From the NCBI GenBank assembly GCA_947453625.1, contig CANGHK010000020.1:18333-82332 (forward strand): a DNA stretch of 64,000 nucleotides. The letters are read 5' to 3'. Shown one piece after another: positions 1 to 8,633 of this stretch (the first letter of the stretch is position 1; each line of letters begins with the position of its first letter). The position numbers and the translations under genes were made by a program. The DNA is from Burkholderiales bacterium. GTDB taxonomy: Bacteria > Pseudomonadota > Gammaproteobacteria > Burkholderiales > Burkholderiaceae_C. The notes under the pieces are model-generated. The model was not told the origin of the DNA. It did no database searches and saw only the letters and a list, made by a program, of their open reading frames with translations.

Positions 1-1014
1 GAAGGCCAGCGCCAGCGCGATCACGGCCAGTGCGGTCGCGCCCGCCCAGCGGCTGTTGGCGCCCGCGGCGGCGTTGGCCGAAGTGGCCGAGAACCCGGCC
101 CCCACCGGCATGCCCTGCAGCAGGCCGGCCGCCAGATTGCAGCTGCCCAGCACCAGCAGTTCCCGGTTGGCGTCCAGCCGGTCGCCGTTTGCCAGGGCCA
201 GGCTGCGCACGCTGCCCCAGGATTCGGCGAATACCAGCACCACCAGGCCGAAGGCGAGCTCGCCGAGTTGCAGCCAGTCGGCCAAGGGCAGTCTGGGGAA
301 ATGCAGGCTGAAGGTCGGACCCTCGATGGCGCCCACCGCCGCAACGCCCATCGCGCGCAGGCCGAACTGTTGCGCCGCCACGCTGGCCAGCACGATGACG
401 ACCATGGCTGCCGGCACCCTGGGCCAGCGCTTCAGCCCGACGATGCCGCACGCCGCCAGCAGAGCGACGGCGATGCTGGGCCCATGCCAGGCGCCGGCAT
501 GGGTCATCACCCAGGCCAGCAGGTGCCACGGGTCGGCACCCGCCTCAAGCGGCAGCGCCAGGCCCAGTGCGTCGGGCAACTGCTTGATCACGATGCTGAT
601 GGCCAGCGCGAAGGCGAAGCCGCGCAGCACCGGGCGCGACACGAAGGCGGACAACTGGCCCTGCCGTGCCCAGGCCAGCAGCACCAGCACGGCGCCAGCC
701 AGCATGGCCAGCGCCATCAGCGATTGCGCGTAGGCCATCGGGTCTGGTGGCGCCGCGCCCCCGGGCAGCGACAGCACCGCGGCCGCCGCCAAAGTGGCCG
801 TCGACGAGGTGGGCGTGACGATCGCGAAGCGGCTGCCGCCCAACAGCGCGTACAGCGCCAGGCCCACCACGCTGGCTGTCAGCGCATGCGCTACCGGCAG
901 CCTGGCCAGCCCGGCGTAGGCCACCGCCTCGGGCAGCAGCAGGCCGGCCACGCACAGGCCGGCGCCCAGGTCGCGCCCGGCATGGAAGCCTTGAACGTCT
1001 CGCCCCTCCTTCAT
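1..1014 (-). CDS. SulP-family anion permease, 3' end outside window
   Basis: The reading frame is open from an ATG at 1014 to the window edge, giving 338 residues without a stop. The SulP family is usually about 500 residues or more, so the C-terminal part, including any STAS domain, lies outside. Several long hydrophobic segments are visible. The N-terminal LLLPEAVAYAGLA stretch matches the SulP signature region in the first membrane helices, which fits an inner-membrane inorganic anion (sulfate-like) transporter. The substrate cannot be read from sequence. It is divergent from the MFS gene at 1120 with about 105 bp between the start codons. The Shine-Dalgarno is weak, so a start a few codons downstream is possible. 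Confidence 0.85.
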   Translation of the reverse strand, partial: MKEGRDVQGFHAGRDLGAGLCVAGLLLPEAVAYAGLARLPVAHALTASVVGLALYALLGGSRFAIVTPTSSTATLAAAAVLSLPGGAAPPDPMAYAQSLMALAMLAGAVLVLLAWARQGQLSAFVSRPVLRGFAFALAISIVIKQLPDALGLALPLEAGADPWHLLAWVMTHAGAWHGPSIAVALLAACGIVGLKRWPRVPAAMVVIVLASVAAQQFGLRAMGVAAVGAIEGPTFSLHFPRLPLADWLQLGELAFGLVVLVFAESWGSVRSLALANGDRLDANRELLVLGSCNLAAGLLQGMPVGAGFSATSANAAAGANSRWAGATALAVIALALAF

Positions 1015-1119
1015 GCGCAAACTCCGGCGGGCAACCCGCCCGGCGCGCATTGTCAGCCGGGCAGCCCTGACCGACTCGGTGATGGCGCAAGCCCCGCGCT
1101 CGCGCACAATCGCCGCCGC

Positions 1120-2613
1120 ATGCAGCCCGCCTCTCCTGACGACCGCCATTCGCTTGCCGCGCTGCGCGCGCGCTGGGGACCGCAACACCGCTGGTGGGTG
1201 CTGCTGACGGTGATGATCGGCAACATGGCCGCGCTGATGGCCGCGACCACCATCAACGTCGCGGTGCCGGCGATCAGCCGCCAGTTCGCGCTCGGCCAGC
1301 AGGATGCGCAGTGGCTGGCCACCACCTTCATGGGCGCGATGACGGTGTCTATGCTGACCACACCCTGGCTGCTGCAGCGCCTGGGCTATCGGCGCTGCTA
1401 CCTGGTGATGCTGGGCCTGCTGGGCACCGGCGGGCTGGTGGGCGGTTTGGCGCCCAACCTGGGCCTGGTGCTGGCGATGCGCATGGTCGAGGGCCTGGCC
1501 GGCGGCGTGCTGCAGACCATTCCCGGCGTGATCATCATGCATGCCTTCGCCAAGAACGAGCAGGGCCGGGCGATGGGCTTGTTCGGCTTCGGCACGGTGC
1601 TGGCGCCGGCGCTGGGGCCGAGCGTGGGCGGCTTGCTGGTCGACGGCTTCGGCTGGCGCGCGATCTTCTTCTTCGTGCTGCCGTTTTGCGTGGCCGCGGC
1701 GCTGCTGGCGCGGCGCTGCCTGCCCCATGTCGCGCCGGGTGGCGTGGCGGTCAACCCGCGGGCCCGCCCACCGGACGCCTGGAGCCTGCTGATGCTGACT
1801 GCCTTGCTGGCCGCGCTGCTCAACGGCCTGGTCTCGCTGCAGCGCGGCCACACCGCCTGGGGCGGGGCGCAACTGGCGCTGGCGGCGGCGCTGGTGGTCG
1901 GCTTCGTCGCCCGCCAGCGCCGGGTGGCCACGCCGCTGATGCAGTTGTCGCTCTACGGCCACCCGGTGTTCCGCCGCGCCGCGGTGGTGGCGGTGATCTA
2001 CGGCGCCGGGCTGTTCGGCTCGACCTACCTGCTGCCGGTGTTCATGCTGGTGGCGCTGGGCTTGCCGGCGTCCACCGTCGGCACGGTGCTGCTGCCGGCC
2101 GGGCTGGCGCTGGCCTGCACCATCCCGCTGGCCGGCCGGTTGGCCGACCGGGCGCCGCTCTACCGCACGCTGACGATAGGGCTGCTGGTGATGACGGCGT
2201 CCTTCGGGGTGATGACCGGCGTGGGCAGCGCCACCGCGCTGGGCTGGCTCACCTTGTGGGCGGTGCTGGGCCGGATCGGGCTGGGCTGCGTCATCCCCTC
2301 GCTCAGCCTGTCGGCGATGCGCGTGCTCGACCTGCCGCGCATTGCCGCCGGCGCCAGCACGATGAACTTCCTGCGCCAGCTGGGCGGCGCGGTGGGGGTC
2401 AACGGCGTCGGCATATTGCTTGAATCCCGGCTCCAGACCCATGCCGCCGACATCCACCTGGCCGGCCGGGCCGGCACCCTGCGCGCCTTCCACGAGGTCT
2501 TCGTGGTGATGGCGCTGCTGACCGGGGCGGCGGCGCTGGCGGCCTGGCAGATGCGGCCTGCCGCTGCTGGCCGTCCGCCGCCCACCGACCCGCCGCCGGC
2601 GTCCCCGGCATGA
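1120..2613 (+). CDS. MFS transporter, DHA2 (EmrB/QacA-like) family
   Basis: A 497-residue polytopic inner-membrane protein, probably 14 helices, as in DHA2 drug:proton antiporters. Residues near 40 (TTINVAVPAI) fit the first-helix motif of the family. GPSVGG, around residue 165-170, is the antiporter motif C. The open frame extends far upstream (to 268), but that part overlaps the divergent SulP gene and reads as low-complexity mirror sequence. I therefore chose the ATG at 1120, directly before the first hydrophilic-to-membrane transition. The substrate is unknown; efflux of drugs or metabolites is the family role. Confidence 0.88.
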   Translation: MQPASPDDRHSLAALRARWGPQHRWWVLLTVMIGNMAALMAATTINVAVPAISRQFALGQQDAQWLATTFMGAMTVSMLTTPWLLQRLGYRRCYLVMLGLLGTGGLVGGLAPNLGLVLAMRMVEGLAGGVLQTIPGVIIMHAFAKNEQGRAMGLFGFGTVLAPALGPSVGGLLVDGFGWRAIFFFVLPFCVAAALLARRCLPHVAPGGVAVNPRARPPDAWSLLMLTALLAALLNGLVSLQRGHTAWGGAQLALAAALVVGFVARQRRVATPLMQLSLYGHPVFRRAAVVAVIYGAGLFGSTYLLPVFMLVALGLPASTVGTVLLPAGLALACTIPLAGRLADRAPLYRTLTIGLLVMTASFGVMTGVGSATALGWLTLWAVLGRIGLGCVIPSLSLSAMRVLDLPRIAAGASTMNFLRQLGGAVGVNGVGILLESRLQTHAADIHLAGRAGTLRAFHEVFVVMALLTGAAALAAWQMRPAAAGRPPPTDPPPASPA

Positions 2614-2673
2614 CAAAGCGCCGGGCGGCGCTGGGGCACACTTTGCCTCCATCACAGAACCAGGAGGCACCCC

Positions 2674-3822
2674 ATGGGACCCTTGACCGGATTGCGCGTC
2701 GTTGAACTGGCCAGCATCGGCCCCGGCCCGTTGTGCGCCATGTTGCTGGCTGACCTGGGCGCCGAGGTGGTGCGCATCGACCGCACCGAACCCAGCGGCC
2801 TGGGCGTGCCGATGGACACCAAGTTCGACGTTTCCGGGCGCAACCGCCGCTCGGTGGCGCTCGACATCAAGCAGCCCGCCGGCCGCGACGCCGCGCTGCG
2901 CCTGATCGACCGCGCCGACGTGCTGATCGAAGGCTGGCGCCCGGGCGTGGCCGAGCGCCTGGGCCTGGGCCCCGAGACCTGCCTGGCGCGCAACCCCGGC
3001 CTGGTGTTCGGCCGCATGACCGGCTTCGGCCAGACCGGACCGCTGGCCCAGGCCGCCGGCCATGACCTGAACTACATCGCGCTGACCGGCGCGCTGCACG
3101 CGATCGGCGGCAAGGACAAGCCGGTGCCGCCGCTCAACCTGGTTGGCGACTACGGCGGCGGCGCGCTCTACCTCGCCTTCGGCCTGCTGGCGGCGATCTT
3201 CGAGCGCAGCCGCTCGGGCCAGGGCCAGGTGGTGGACGCGGCGATGGTCGACGGCGCGTCGTCGCTGATGAGCATCTTCCACGGCCTGGCCGCCGCCGGC
3301 ACCTGGGACACCCATGCGCGCGCCGCCAACCTGCTCGACGGCGGATCGCCGTTCTACGACACCTACGCCACCTCCGACGCCCAATGGGTCTCGATAGGTG
3401 CGCTCGAGCCCAAGTTCTTTGCCGAACTGGTGCAGCGCATCGGGCTGGATGCGTCCTACATCAAGCGCCAGTACGACCGCCGCTGCTGGCCGGAGATGCG
3501 CGTGGCGATCACCGCGTTGATCGCGGCCAAGACGCGCGACGACTGGAGCGCGCTGCTCGAAGGCACCGATGTCTGCTTTGCGCCGGTGCTGCGGCTTGAC
3601 GAGGTGGCCCAGCACCGCCACGCCCAGGCGCGCGGCGGCTACATCGAGGTGGCCGGCGTGACCCAGCCCGCGCCGGCGCCGCGTTTCTCGCGCAGCCAGC
3701 CGGCCCAGCCGACGCCGGCGGTCAAGGCCGGCACCCACACCGACGCGATCCTGGCCGAGGCCGGTTTCGACGCCGACGAGATCGCCGCGCTGCGCGCCGC
3801 TGGCGCGGCGGTGGGGGCTTGA
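2674..3822 (+). CDS. CaiB/BaiF CoA-transferase family protein, alpha-methylacyl-CoA racemase type
   Basis: A 382-residue protein preceded by a good ribosome-binding site (AGGAGG at 2662-2667). The start [13 protein letters not shown] and the [13 protein letters not shown] block are typical of alpha-methylacyl-CoA racemases within the class III CoA-transferase superfamily. His130 (GHDLNY), Asp159 (VGDYGGG) and Glu245 (GALEPKFF) align with the His/Asp/Glu set known to be catalytic in the mycobacterial MCR enzyme. The expected reaction is epimerisation of 2-methylacyl-CoA thioesters in the cytosol, for branched-chain lipid or sterol side-chain oxidation. It is followed after 1 bp by the NUDIX/MBL gene, so co-expression is likely. 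Confidence 0.88.
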   Translation: MGPLTGLRVVELASIGPGPLCAMLLADLGAEVVRIDRTEPSGLGVPMDTKFDVSGRNRRSVALDIKQPAGRDAALRLIDRADVLIEGWRPGVAERLGLGPETCLARNPGLVFGRMTGFGQTGPLAQAAGHDLNYIALTGALHAIGGKDKPVPPLNLVGDYGGGALYLAFGLLAAIFERSRSGQGQVVDAAMVDGASSLMSIFHGLAAAGTWDTHARAANLLDGGSPFYDTYATSDAQWVSIGALEPKFFAELVQRIGLDASYIKRQYDRRCWPEMRVAITALIAAKTRDDWSALLEGTDVCFAPVLRLDEVAQHRHAQARGGYIEVAGVTQPAPAPRFSRSQPAQPTPAVKAGTHTDAILAEAGFDADEIAALRAAGAAVGA

Positions 3823-3823
3823 G

Positions 3824-5545
3824 ATGAGCGACATGCCCTTGCCTGTCGCCTCACCTGCACCCGCCATCCCCCGCGCCGCCGCGTCGCTGATCGTGTTGCG
3901 CGACGCCCCGCGCGGCCTGGAGGTGTTGATGCTGCGCCGCGCCGACCGGCCTGGCGACCAGAACAGCGGCGCCGCGGTCTTCCCCGGCGGGCTGCTCGAC
4001 AAGAGCGACCGCGGCCATTACGAGCGCTGCCAGGGCCAGGACGACGCCAGCGCCAGCGCCCGCATGGGCCTGCCGTCCGACGGCCTGCACTACTGGGTGG
4101 CGGCGGTGCGTGAATGCTTCGAGGAGGCCGGCCTGCTGTTCGCCACCGACGCCAGCGGCGGCCTGGTCGACCTGCACGCGTTGCCGGCCGACGAGGTGCT
4201 GGCGATGCGCCATGCGCTGCACGCCAACGAGACCGGCATGGCCGAGATCTGCGAGCGCTTTGGCGCGCGCCTGGACGTCAAGCTGGCGATGGACCGCTTG
4301 GCCTATTACAGCCACTGGATCACGCCCCTGGGCATGCCCAAGATCTTCGACACCCGCTTCTTCATCACCCAGGCGCCGGTCGACCAGACCGCCGTCCACG
4401 ACGCCAAGGAGACGGTCGAACTGCTGTGGCTGACGCCCGCCGAAGCCGTGGATGCCAAGCTCGGCCTCAAGCTGATGAACGTCACCGAACTGACGCTCAA
4501 GCACCTGGCCGGTTTTGCCAAGGCCGCCGACGCGGTGGCCTGGGCCCGGGCCCAGACTTCGGTGGCCATGATCCGGCCGCGCGTCGGCCAGTCGGCCAAG
4601 GGCCGCAAGCCGCTCAACCCGGGCGACTGGGCTTATGCCGAACTCGGCCGCATCGACCCCGAGGGCCGCGCCCAGGCCAGCGTCGAGCTGGTGCCGGGCC
4701 GGCCGGTGTGGTTGTCGCCGCGGGTGCTGCGCGTGACCGCCGACAACGGCAGCATGATGACCGGCCCGGGCACCAACGCCTACTTCATCGGCGCGCCCGG
4801 CAGCGACGACTGGGCTTTGCTCGACCCGGGTCCGGGCGACGCCGCCCATGTCCAGGCCTTGCTGGCGGCCGCGCCCGGGCGCATCACCCGCATCCTGGTC
4901 ACCCACACCCACAAAGACCATTCCCCGGCGGCCGCGGCGATCCGCGCGGCCACCGGCGCGCCGACGCTGGGCCGGGTGGCCGACCATCCCGAATGGCAGG
5001 ATACCGACTTCCTGCCGCAGCAGGTGCTGGCCGACGGCGACCGGCTGGCGCTGGGCGAGGGCGTGACGCTGCGCGTGATCCACACCCCCGGCCATGCCAG
5101 CAACCACCTGTGCTATCTGCTGGAGGAGGAGCGTCTGCTGTTCACCGGCGACCACCTGATGCAGGGCAGCACGGTGGTGATCAACCCGCCCGACGGCGAC
5201 ATGGCGGTCTACATCGCCTCGCTGCGCCGCCTGCTCGATGAAGACCTGGAGTGGCTGGCGCCTGGCCATGGCTTCCTGATCGACGAGCCGCATGCGGTGG
5301 TCAACAAGACCATCGCCCACCGGCTCGGCCGCGAGGCCAAGGTGCTGGCCGCGCTGCGGGCCTTGTCGGCCGACGCGCCGGCCGCCGAGGCCGCGCTGGT
5401 GGCGGCGGTGTATGCCGACACCCCGGTCCATCTGCACGCGATGGCGCTGCGCTCGCTGCGTGCCCACCTGCTCAAGCTGCAGGGCGACGGGCTGGCTGAC
5501 CCGGTGACCGATGGCGCTTGGCGTTCGACGGGCTCCGCGCGATGA
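3824..5545 (+). CDS. NUDIX hydrolase fused to metallo-beta-lactamase-fold hydrolase
   Basis: A 573-residue two-domain protein. Residues 15-210 form a NUDIX domain. The VFPGGLLD segment (52-59) and the AAVRECFEEAGLLF helix (93-106) are separated by about 35 residues, resembling the insertion in NUDT19/RP2-type CoA diphosphatases. Residues 300-485 form a metallo-beta-lactamase fold with HTHKDH (361-366), HTPGH (420-424), GDH (442-444) and GHG (481-483), a dinuclear metal site of the glyoxalase II/LACTB2 type. The gene sits between an acyl-CoA enzyme and a serine hydrolase; its stop overlaps the next start. CoA or acyl-CoA turnover is a reasonable inference, but the substrates are not shown. Confidence 0.9.
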   Translation: MSDMPLPVASPAPAIPRAAASLIVLRDAPRGLEVLMLRRADRPGDQNSGAAVFPGGLLDKSDRGHYERCQGQDDASASARMGLPSDGLHYWVAAVRECFEEAGLLFATDASGGLVDLHALPADEVLAMRHALHANETGMAEICERFGARLDVKLAMDRLAYYSHWITPLGMPKIFDTRFFITQAPVDQTAVHDAKETVELLWLTPAEAVDAKLGLKLMNVTELTLKHLAGFAKAADAVAWARAQTSVAMIRPRVGQSAKGRKPLNPGDWAYAELGRIDPEGRAQASVELVPGRPVWLSPRVLRVTADNGSMMTGPGTNAYFIGAPGSDDWALLDPGPGDAAHVQALLAAAPGRITRILVTHTHKDHSPAAAAIRAATGAPTLGRVADHPEWQDTDFLPQQVLADGDRLALGEGVTLRVIHTPGHASNHLCYLLEEERLLFTGDHLMQGSTVVINPPDGDMAVYIASLRRLLDEDLEWLAPGHGFLIDEPHAVVNKTIAHRLGREAKVLAALRALSADAPAAEAALVAAVYADTPVHLHAMALRSLRAHLLKLQGDGLADPVTDGAWRSTGSAR

Positions 5546-6720
5546 GCCGCACCGCGATGGATTTCAGCGCCGCCCACGCGGTGCTGCAGCGCGAGATCGA
5601 CGCGCAGCGCCTGCCCGGCGTGTCGGCGGCGCTGATGCGCAACGGCGAGCTGATCGACAGCTTCTGCGGCGGCCAGGCCGACCTGCAGAGCGGCCAGGCG
5701 CTGCGGCCCGACCATATCCACCGTGCCTTCTCCAACACCAAGCTGATCGCCTCGGTGCTGGTGCTGCTGCTGGCCGACCAGGGACAGTTCTCGCTCGACG
5801 ACCCGGTCAAGACCTGGTTGCCGGCTTTTGGCCGGCTGCGCGTGCTGCGCGCCGGGGCGACGCGCATCGACGACACCGAGCCGCTGCAGCGCGACATCAC
5901 GCTGCGCCACCTGCTCAGCCACCAGGCCGGGCTGAGCCACGGCGTGTTCGACCCCGGCACGCTGATCTACAACGCCTATGCCGCCTCGGGCGTGCGCCGG
6001 CCCGACACCACGCTGGCCGAAGAGATGGATTTGCTGGCCGGCCTGCCGCTGATCTACCAGCCGGGTGAGGGCTGGGAATACGCCACCGGTGCCGACGTGC
6101 TGGCCCGCATCGTCGAGATCGTCACCGGCCAGCGTTTCGGCGATGCACTGCAGTCGCGGCTGTTCGGCCCGCTCGGCATGGTCGACACCGGCTATGTGCT
6201 GCGGCCCGACCAGGTGCCGCGGCTGGCCGCGCTCTACCGCGGCGACCTGGTCGACGTGATGAAACCCGGCCTGCAGCGCTTGGACGACACGCCCTGGCCC
6301 GGCGCCTACCGCGCGCCGGTGCCGCGCCAGTCGGCCGCCGGCGGGCTGTTCACGACCCAGGCCGACATGCTGGCGCTGTTGCGCCAACTGATGCCGGGCC
6401 AGCCCTCGCTGCTGCGGCCGGCCACGCTGGCTGCGCTGTTCACCGACCAGGTGCCCGAGCCGCGCTGCGTCCAGTTCTTCGGCAGCGGTGCGGTGCCCAG
6501 CCTGGGCTACGGCCTGGGCGGTGCGCTGACGCGGCGCGCCTCGACGATCTCACCCGCCGCCGCGGTGGGCGAGCTGCAGTGGGGCGGCCTGGCCGGCACC
6601 CATTGGTTCATCTCTCCCGCCACCGGCCTGGCCGGGGTGGTGATGACCCAGCGCTTCATGGGCTTCTGGCACCCGTTCTGGTTCGAGTACAAGGCGCGGG
6701 TGTACGGGGCGGTGGGCTGA
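5542..6720 (+). CDS. Serine hydrolase, beta-lactamase class C / esterase fold
   Basis: A 392-residue protein. The chosen ATG at 5542 overlaps the preceding stop (ATGA), indicating translational coupling; an in-frame ATG eight codons upstream is possible but would sit inside the NUDIX/MBL gene. SNTK at 64-67 is the SxxK nucleophile motif of class C beta-lactamases, DD-peptidases and EstB-like esterases. The HLLSHQAGLSHG block and the YATGAD segment at the usual Y-x-N position support the fold. There is no signal peptide, so it is probably a cytosolic esterase or amide hydrolase working with the two upstream enzymes. Two internally deleted copies of this gene lie at 13480-13828 and 16165-16434. 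Confidence 0.88.
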   Translation: MSRTAMDFSAAHAVLQREIDAQRLPGVSAALMRNGELIDSFCGGQADLQSGQALRPDHIHRAFSNTKLIASVLVLLLADQGQFSLDDPVKTWLPAFGRLRVLRAGATRIDDTEPLQRDITLRHLLSHQAGLSHGVFDPGTLIYNAYAASGVRRPDTTLAEEMDLLAGLPLIYQPGEGWEYATGADVLARIVEIVTGQRFGDALQSRLFGPLGMVDTGYVLRPDQVPRLAALYRGDLVDVMKPGLQRLDDTPWPGAYRAPVPRQSAAGGLFTTQADMLALLRQLMPGQPSLLRPATLAALFTDQVPEPRCVQFFGSGAVPSLGYGLGGALTRRASTISPAAAVGELQWGGLAGTHWFISPATGLAGVVMTQRFMGFWHPFWFEYKARVYGAVG

Positions 6721-6775
6721 GCGCGGCGGCCGGGCGGCGGCCGGTCACCGTGCCTGGGGAACAGGCGCTTTCCGA

Positions 6776-6813
6776 GGTACCTATTCACGGGGTCGACTCC
6801 GTGAATAGGTACC
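6776..6813. repeat. 38-bp near-perfect palindrome
   Basis: The arms GGTACCTATTCACGG (6776-6790) and its exact reverse complement (6799-6813) flank a GTCGAC-centred core. Only the 6791/6798 pair is mismatched. It lies 55 bp after the serine hydrolase stop and at the edge of the broken ISAs1 transposase. It could be a bidirectional terminator-like hairpin, a REP-type element or a recombination scar. Related half-sites (TTCACGG or TCCACGG followed by GT) occur near 14330 and 37321. Confidence 0.75.
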
Positions 6814-6814
6814 C

Positions 6815-7720
6815 AGGGGCTGGACTGGCCGTCTCGCTGCGGGGCTCCCAATTGCCCTGCGTGGTGTTGAAAACGTCGGTGTGGCGACACACCTGGATCA
6901 GGCAACGCATTGGCCACCACTCGTCGCCCAGACACTGCTCAGGCAGATGCCAGACCGATGTTTGGCGCGCTTCGATACGGATGCGCAGGCCGCGCTGGTG
7001 GTTCTTATGGGTGTCGACAGGGGGCTCTTGCTTGGCCAAGTCCTCGATCGTTTTGAGCAAAGTAGGCTGGTTGGCCTTGACCTGCACGAGCAGGTCACAG
7101 TCGCTATCGACGACGAATTCCAGGGTTTTCTTCTGGCAATGGAGCGCATCCAGCGTAAACAGAACGCCTTCCATTCCCAACTCCTCAATGAGGCGCTGGA
7201 CGGCGTTGATCTCGTAGCCCTTTTCGCCGCTGCCCCAGGCGACTTGTCCGAGCACCAAGCGCTGCCCACTGGTGGTGAAGCCCGCCAACCATTGCGGCGC
7301 CGACACGCCTTTGGCGCGGTCCAGGCTGTCGCGCAGCGTCTTGCCGTCGAGCGCGACGGTGACGATCTGACCGGCCTCCTGGGCTGCCAGCGCGCGCCGG
7401 GACTGCGCCGGAGCGCCTGCTCGACTGCAGCCTGGTCCGGGCCGAGCAAGATCTTGCGCAACCCGGTGTGGCTCGGCGCCTTGGCCCAAGTCATTGCACT
7501 GTTGGCGCGCAGCCACGGCCGGCGCGCATCCATGAAACGCACGATCGCCCGGTACGAGTCTGCCCCCGCAGCGGCCAGGATGGAGCACAACAGCACATGC
7601 GGCAGGTCGTACACCCTGCATTGCTCACGCCGTGCATCGACGATTTCGTTGGGGTCAGACAGTTTCAGCAGCGCTCAGCACTCGTCACAAAGCGCCTGAT
7701 TGTCCGCAATCAGCAGCGCC
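6815..7720 (-). pseudogene. ISAs1-family transposase, frameshifted and truncated
   Basis: Two reading frames on the minus strand together spell an ISAs1/H-repeat type DDE transposase. The N-terminal part (from about 7690 down to 7400) contains LSDPNEIVDARR and YDLPHVLLCSILAAAGADSY. The central part in a different frame (about 7400 to 6835) contains VALDGKTLRDS, LVLGQVAW and TLDALHCQKKTLE, which are family hallmarks. A frameshift near 7400, an in-frame TGA near 7670 and loss of the C-terminus at the palindrome show it is dead. No terminal repeats could be placed. It separates the serine hydrolase from xseB and probably marks an old insertion boundary. Confidence 0.8.
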
Positions 7721-7805
7721 GGGGCCTCAGTGAACAGCCCTGGGTCGTGCCGCCAGCAGTTCTGCTGCGGCCAGAGCGAACTACTCCCACGCTGCGCGCG
7801 TCGGA

Positions 7806-8126
7806 CTAGAACGGAATCTCACCATCTTCATCGTCGTCCAGGGGCGGCGGTGGCGCAGCCTTTGCCGCGCTGCCCCTGCCAGAAGTCGGCACGGTCTTCG
7901 CCGATGTCTTGTCCGGCTTGGCTGCGATGTCACGCTCAGCGGTGGCGAGTGCTTGCTCCAGCGCCTTCTCCACGGCATCGATGCGATGACTGCAGACCTT
8001 GAAAGCCTGAACCGACTCGGTGACGATCTTCAGCAGATCGTCGATACCGGGTTCGGTCTGCTCGCGCAGCGTCTGCGCATGGCGACTCAGCACCTCGTAC
8101 GCCTGTTTGAAACTCTGCTCACTCAT
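7806..8126 (-). CDS. xseB: Exodeoxyribonuclease VII small subunit, SSB-like acidic tail
   Basis: A 106-residue protein. Residues 1-62 are a helical hairpin (SFKQAYEVL, VESxQAFKVCSHRIDAVEKALE pattern) matching the XseB family, whose small subunits coat the large subunit of exonuclease VII, a nuclease that degrades single-stranded DNA. Residues 63-95 are a low-complexity linker. The last residues, DDDEDGEIPF, look like the acidic tip of single-stranded DNA-binding protein, a docking peptide for repair proteins; this is unusual for XseB. The ATG overlaps the stop of the severed 3' end of xseA (ATGA), so the two were one operon before the transposon landed between them. Confidence 0.8.
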   Translation of the reverse strand: MSEQSFKQAYEVLSRHAQTLREQTEPGIDDLLKIVTESVQAFKVCSHRIDAVEKALEQALATAERDIAAKPDKTSAKTVPTSGRGSAAKAAPPPPLDDDEDGEIPF

Positions 8127-8202
8127 TCCTTGCCCTCGTGTTGTACCGTGGTCGGCACGACCCCGTCCTTGAACTGCACCTGAAGCGTCCGCTCCCGAGC
8201 GG
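8123..8202 (-). pseudogene. xseA: Severed 3' end of xseA
   Basis: Reading the minus strand from 8202, the frame that ends in TGA at 8125-8123 gives RERTLQVQFKDGVVPTTVQ followed by HEGKE. This is the typical last strand-forming segment of XseA proteins. It has no start of its own and continues, after removal of the element at 8203-11776, in frame with the truncated xseA at 11774-13429. The overlap with the xseB start codon is the normal xseA-xseB arrangement. Confidence 0.75.
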
Positions 8203-8408
8203 TGAGTGTGATCACCCAATTTGATGGGCCGCTGATCGAGTTTGATGATGGACTGCGACGCCATCGCTGAACTTGATCGGCGGTGGCATTGCGGTGAGCG
8301 GCAGCATCACGATCAAGATCGACGGTGTCCATCAAGACCATGACCAGGAGTGCCTGCGGCGCCGGCAGGGTTGAAGCTGGCGGCGCCCGGCGTTGAACGG
8401 TGACGGGT
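8203..8408. repeat. Left end of the transposon with degenerate internal repeats
   Basis: About 200 bp without a gene. It contains several spaced copies of a TTGAT-centred motif (near 8220, 8240, 8270 and 8315, in both orientations). The right end (11634-11776) shows similar CGA..TTGA motifs. Multiple end repeats of this kind serve as transposase binding sites in Tn7/Mu-like elements. The assignment is by analogy and was read by eye. Confidence 0.5.
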
Positions 8409-8633
8409 TCAGAACGGTGGGTCGTCGATGCTGTGCGTCGGTTCAGGGCTGATCATGTTGCGCGCTGAGCGGTCGTCGTAGTAGCGGTGGATCTGATCGC
8501 CGTAGCGCGCTTCGAACAGGTCGAGGAAGTGCCCGATGAAGTCATGAATCTGGACGACGGCGTCGTCGCTGAGTTGGGGCATCGGAATTGCGGCGGTGGC
8601 GGGATCCTCAGGGTCTGCGGCCATGGCGGTCAC
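8409..8633 (-). CDS. Small transposon-encoded protein of unknown function
   Basis: A 74-residue acidic protein beginning at a GTG (8633) that overlaps the stop of the AAA ATPase gene (GTGA). The middle, QIHDFIGHFLDLFEARYGDQ, is probably a helix. No catalytic motif or membrane segment is visible. Its tight coupling to the two transposition genes argues for an accessory role in the same process, perhaps target selection or regulation. I do not recognise a named family. Confidence 0.6.
   Translation of the reverse strand: MTAMAADPEDPATAAIPMPQLSDDAVVQIHDFIGHFLDLFEARYGDQIHRYYDDRSARNMISPEPTHSIDDPPF

Noticed and set aside
268..1119. N-terminal extension of the MFS gene
   Set aside because: Overlaps the divergent SulP gene and translates to Gln/Arg/His-rich sequence unlike any transporter N-terminus.
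8123..8341. Independent 72-codon gene upstream of xseB
   Set aside because: Its 5' half is transposon end sequence and only the last 26 codons are protein-like; these are the severed C-terminus of XseA.
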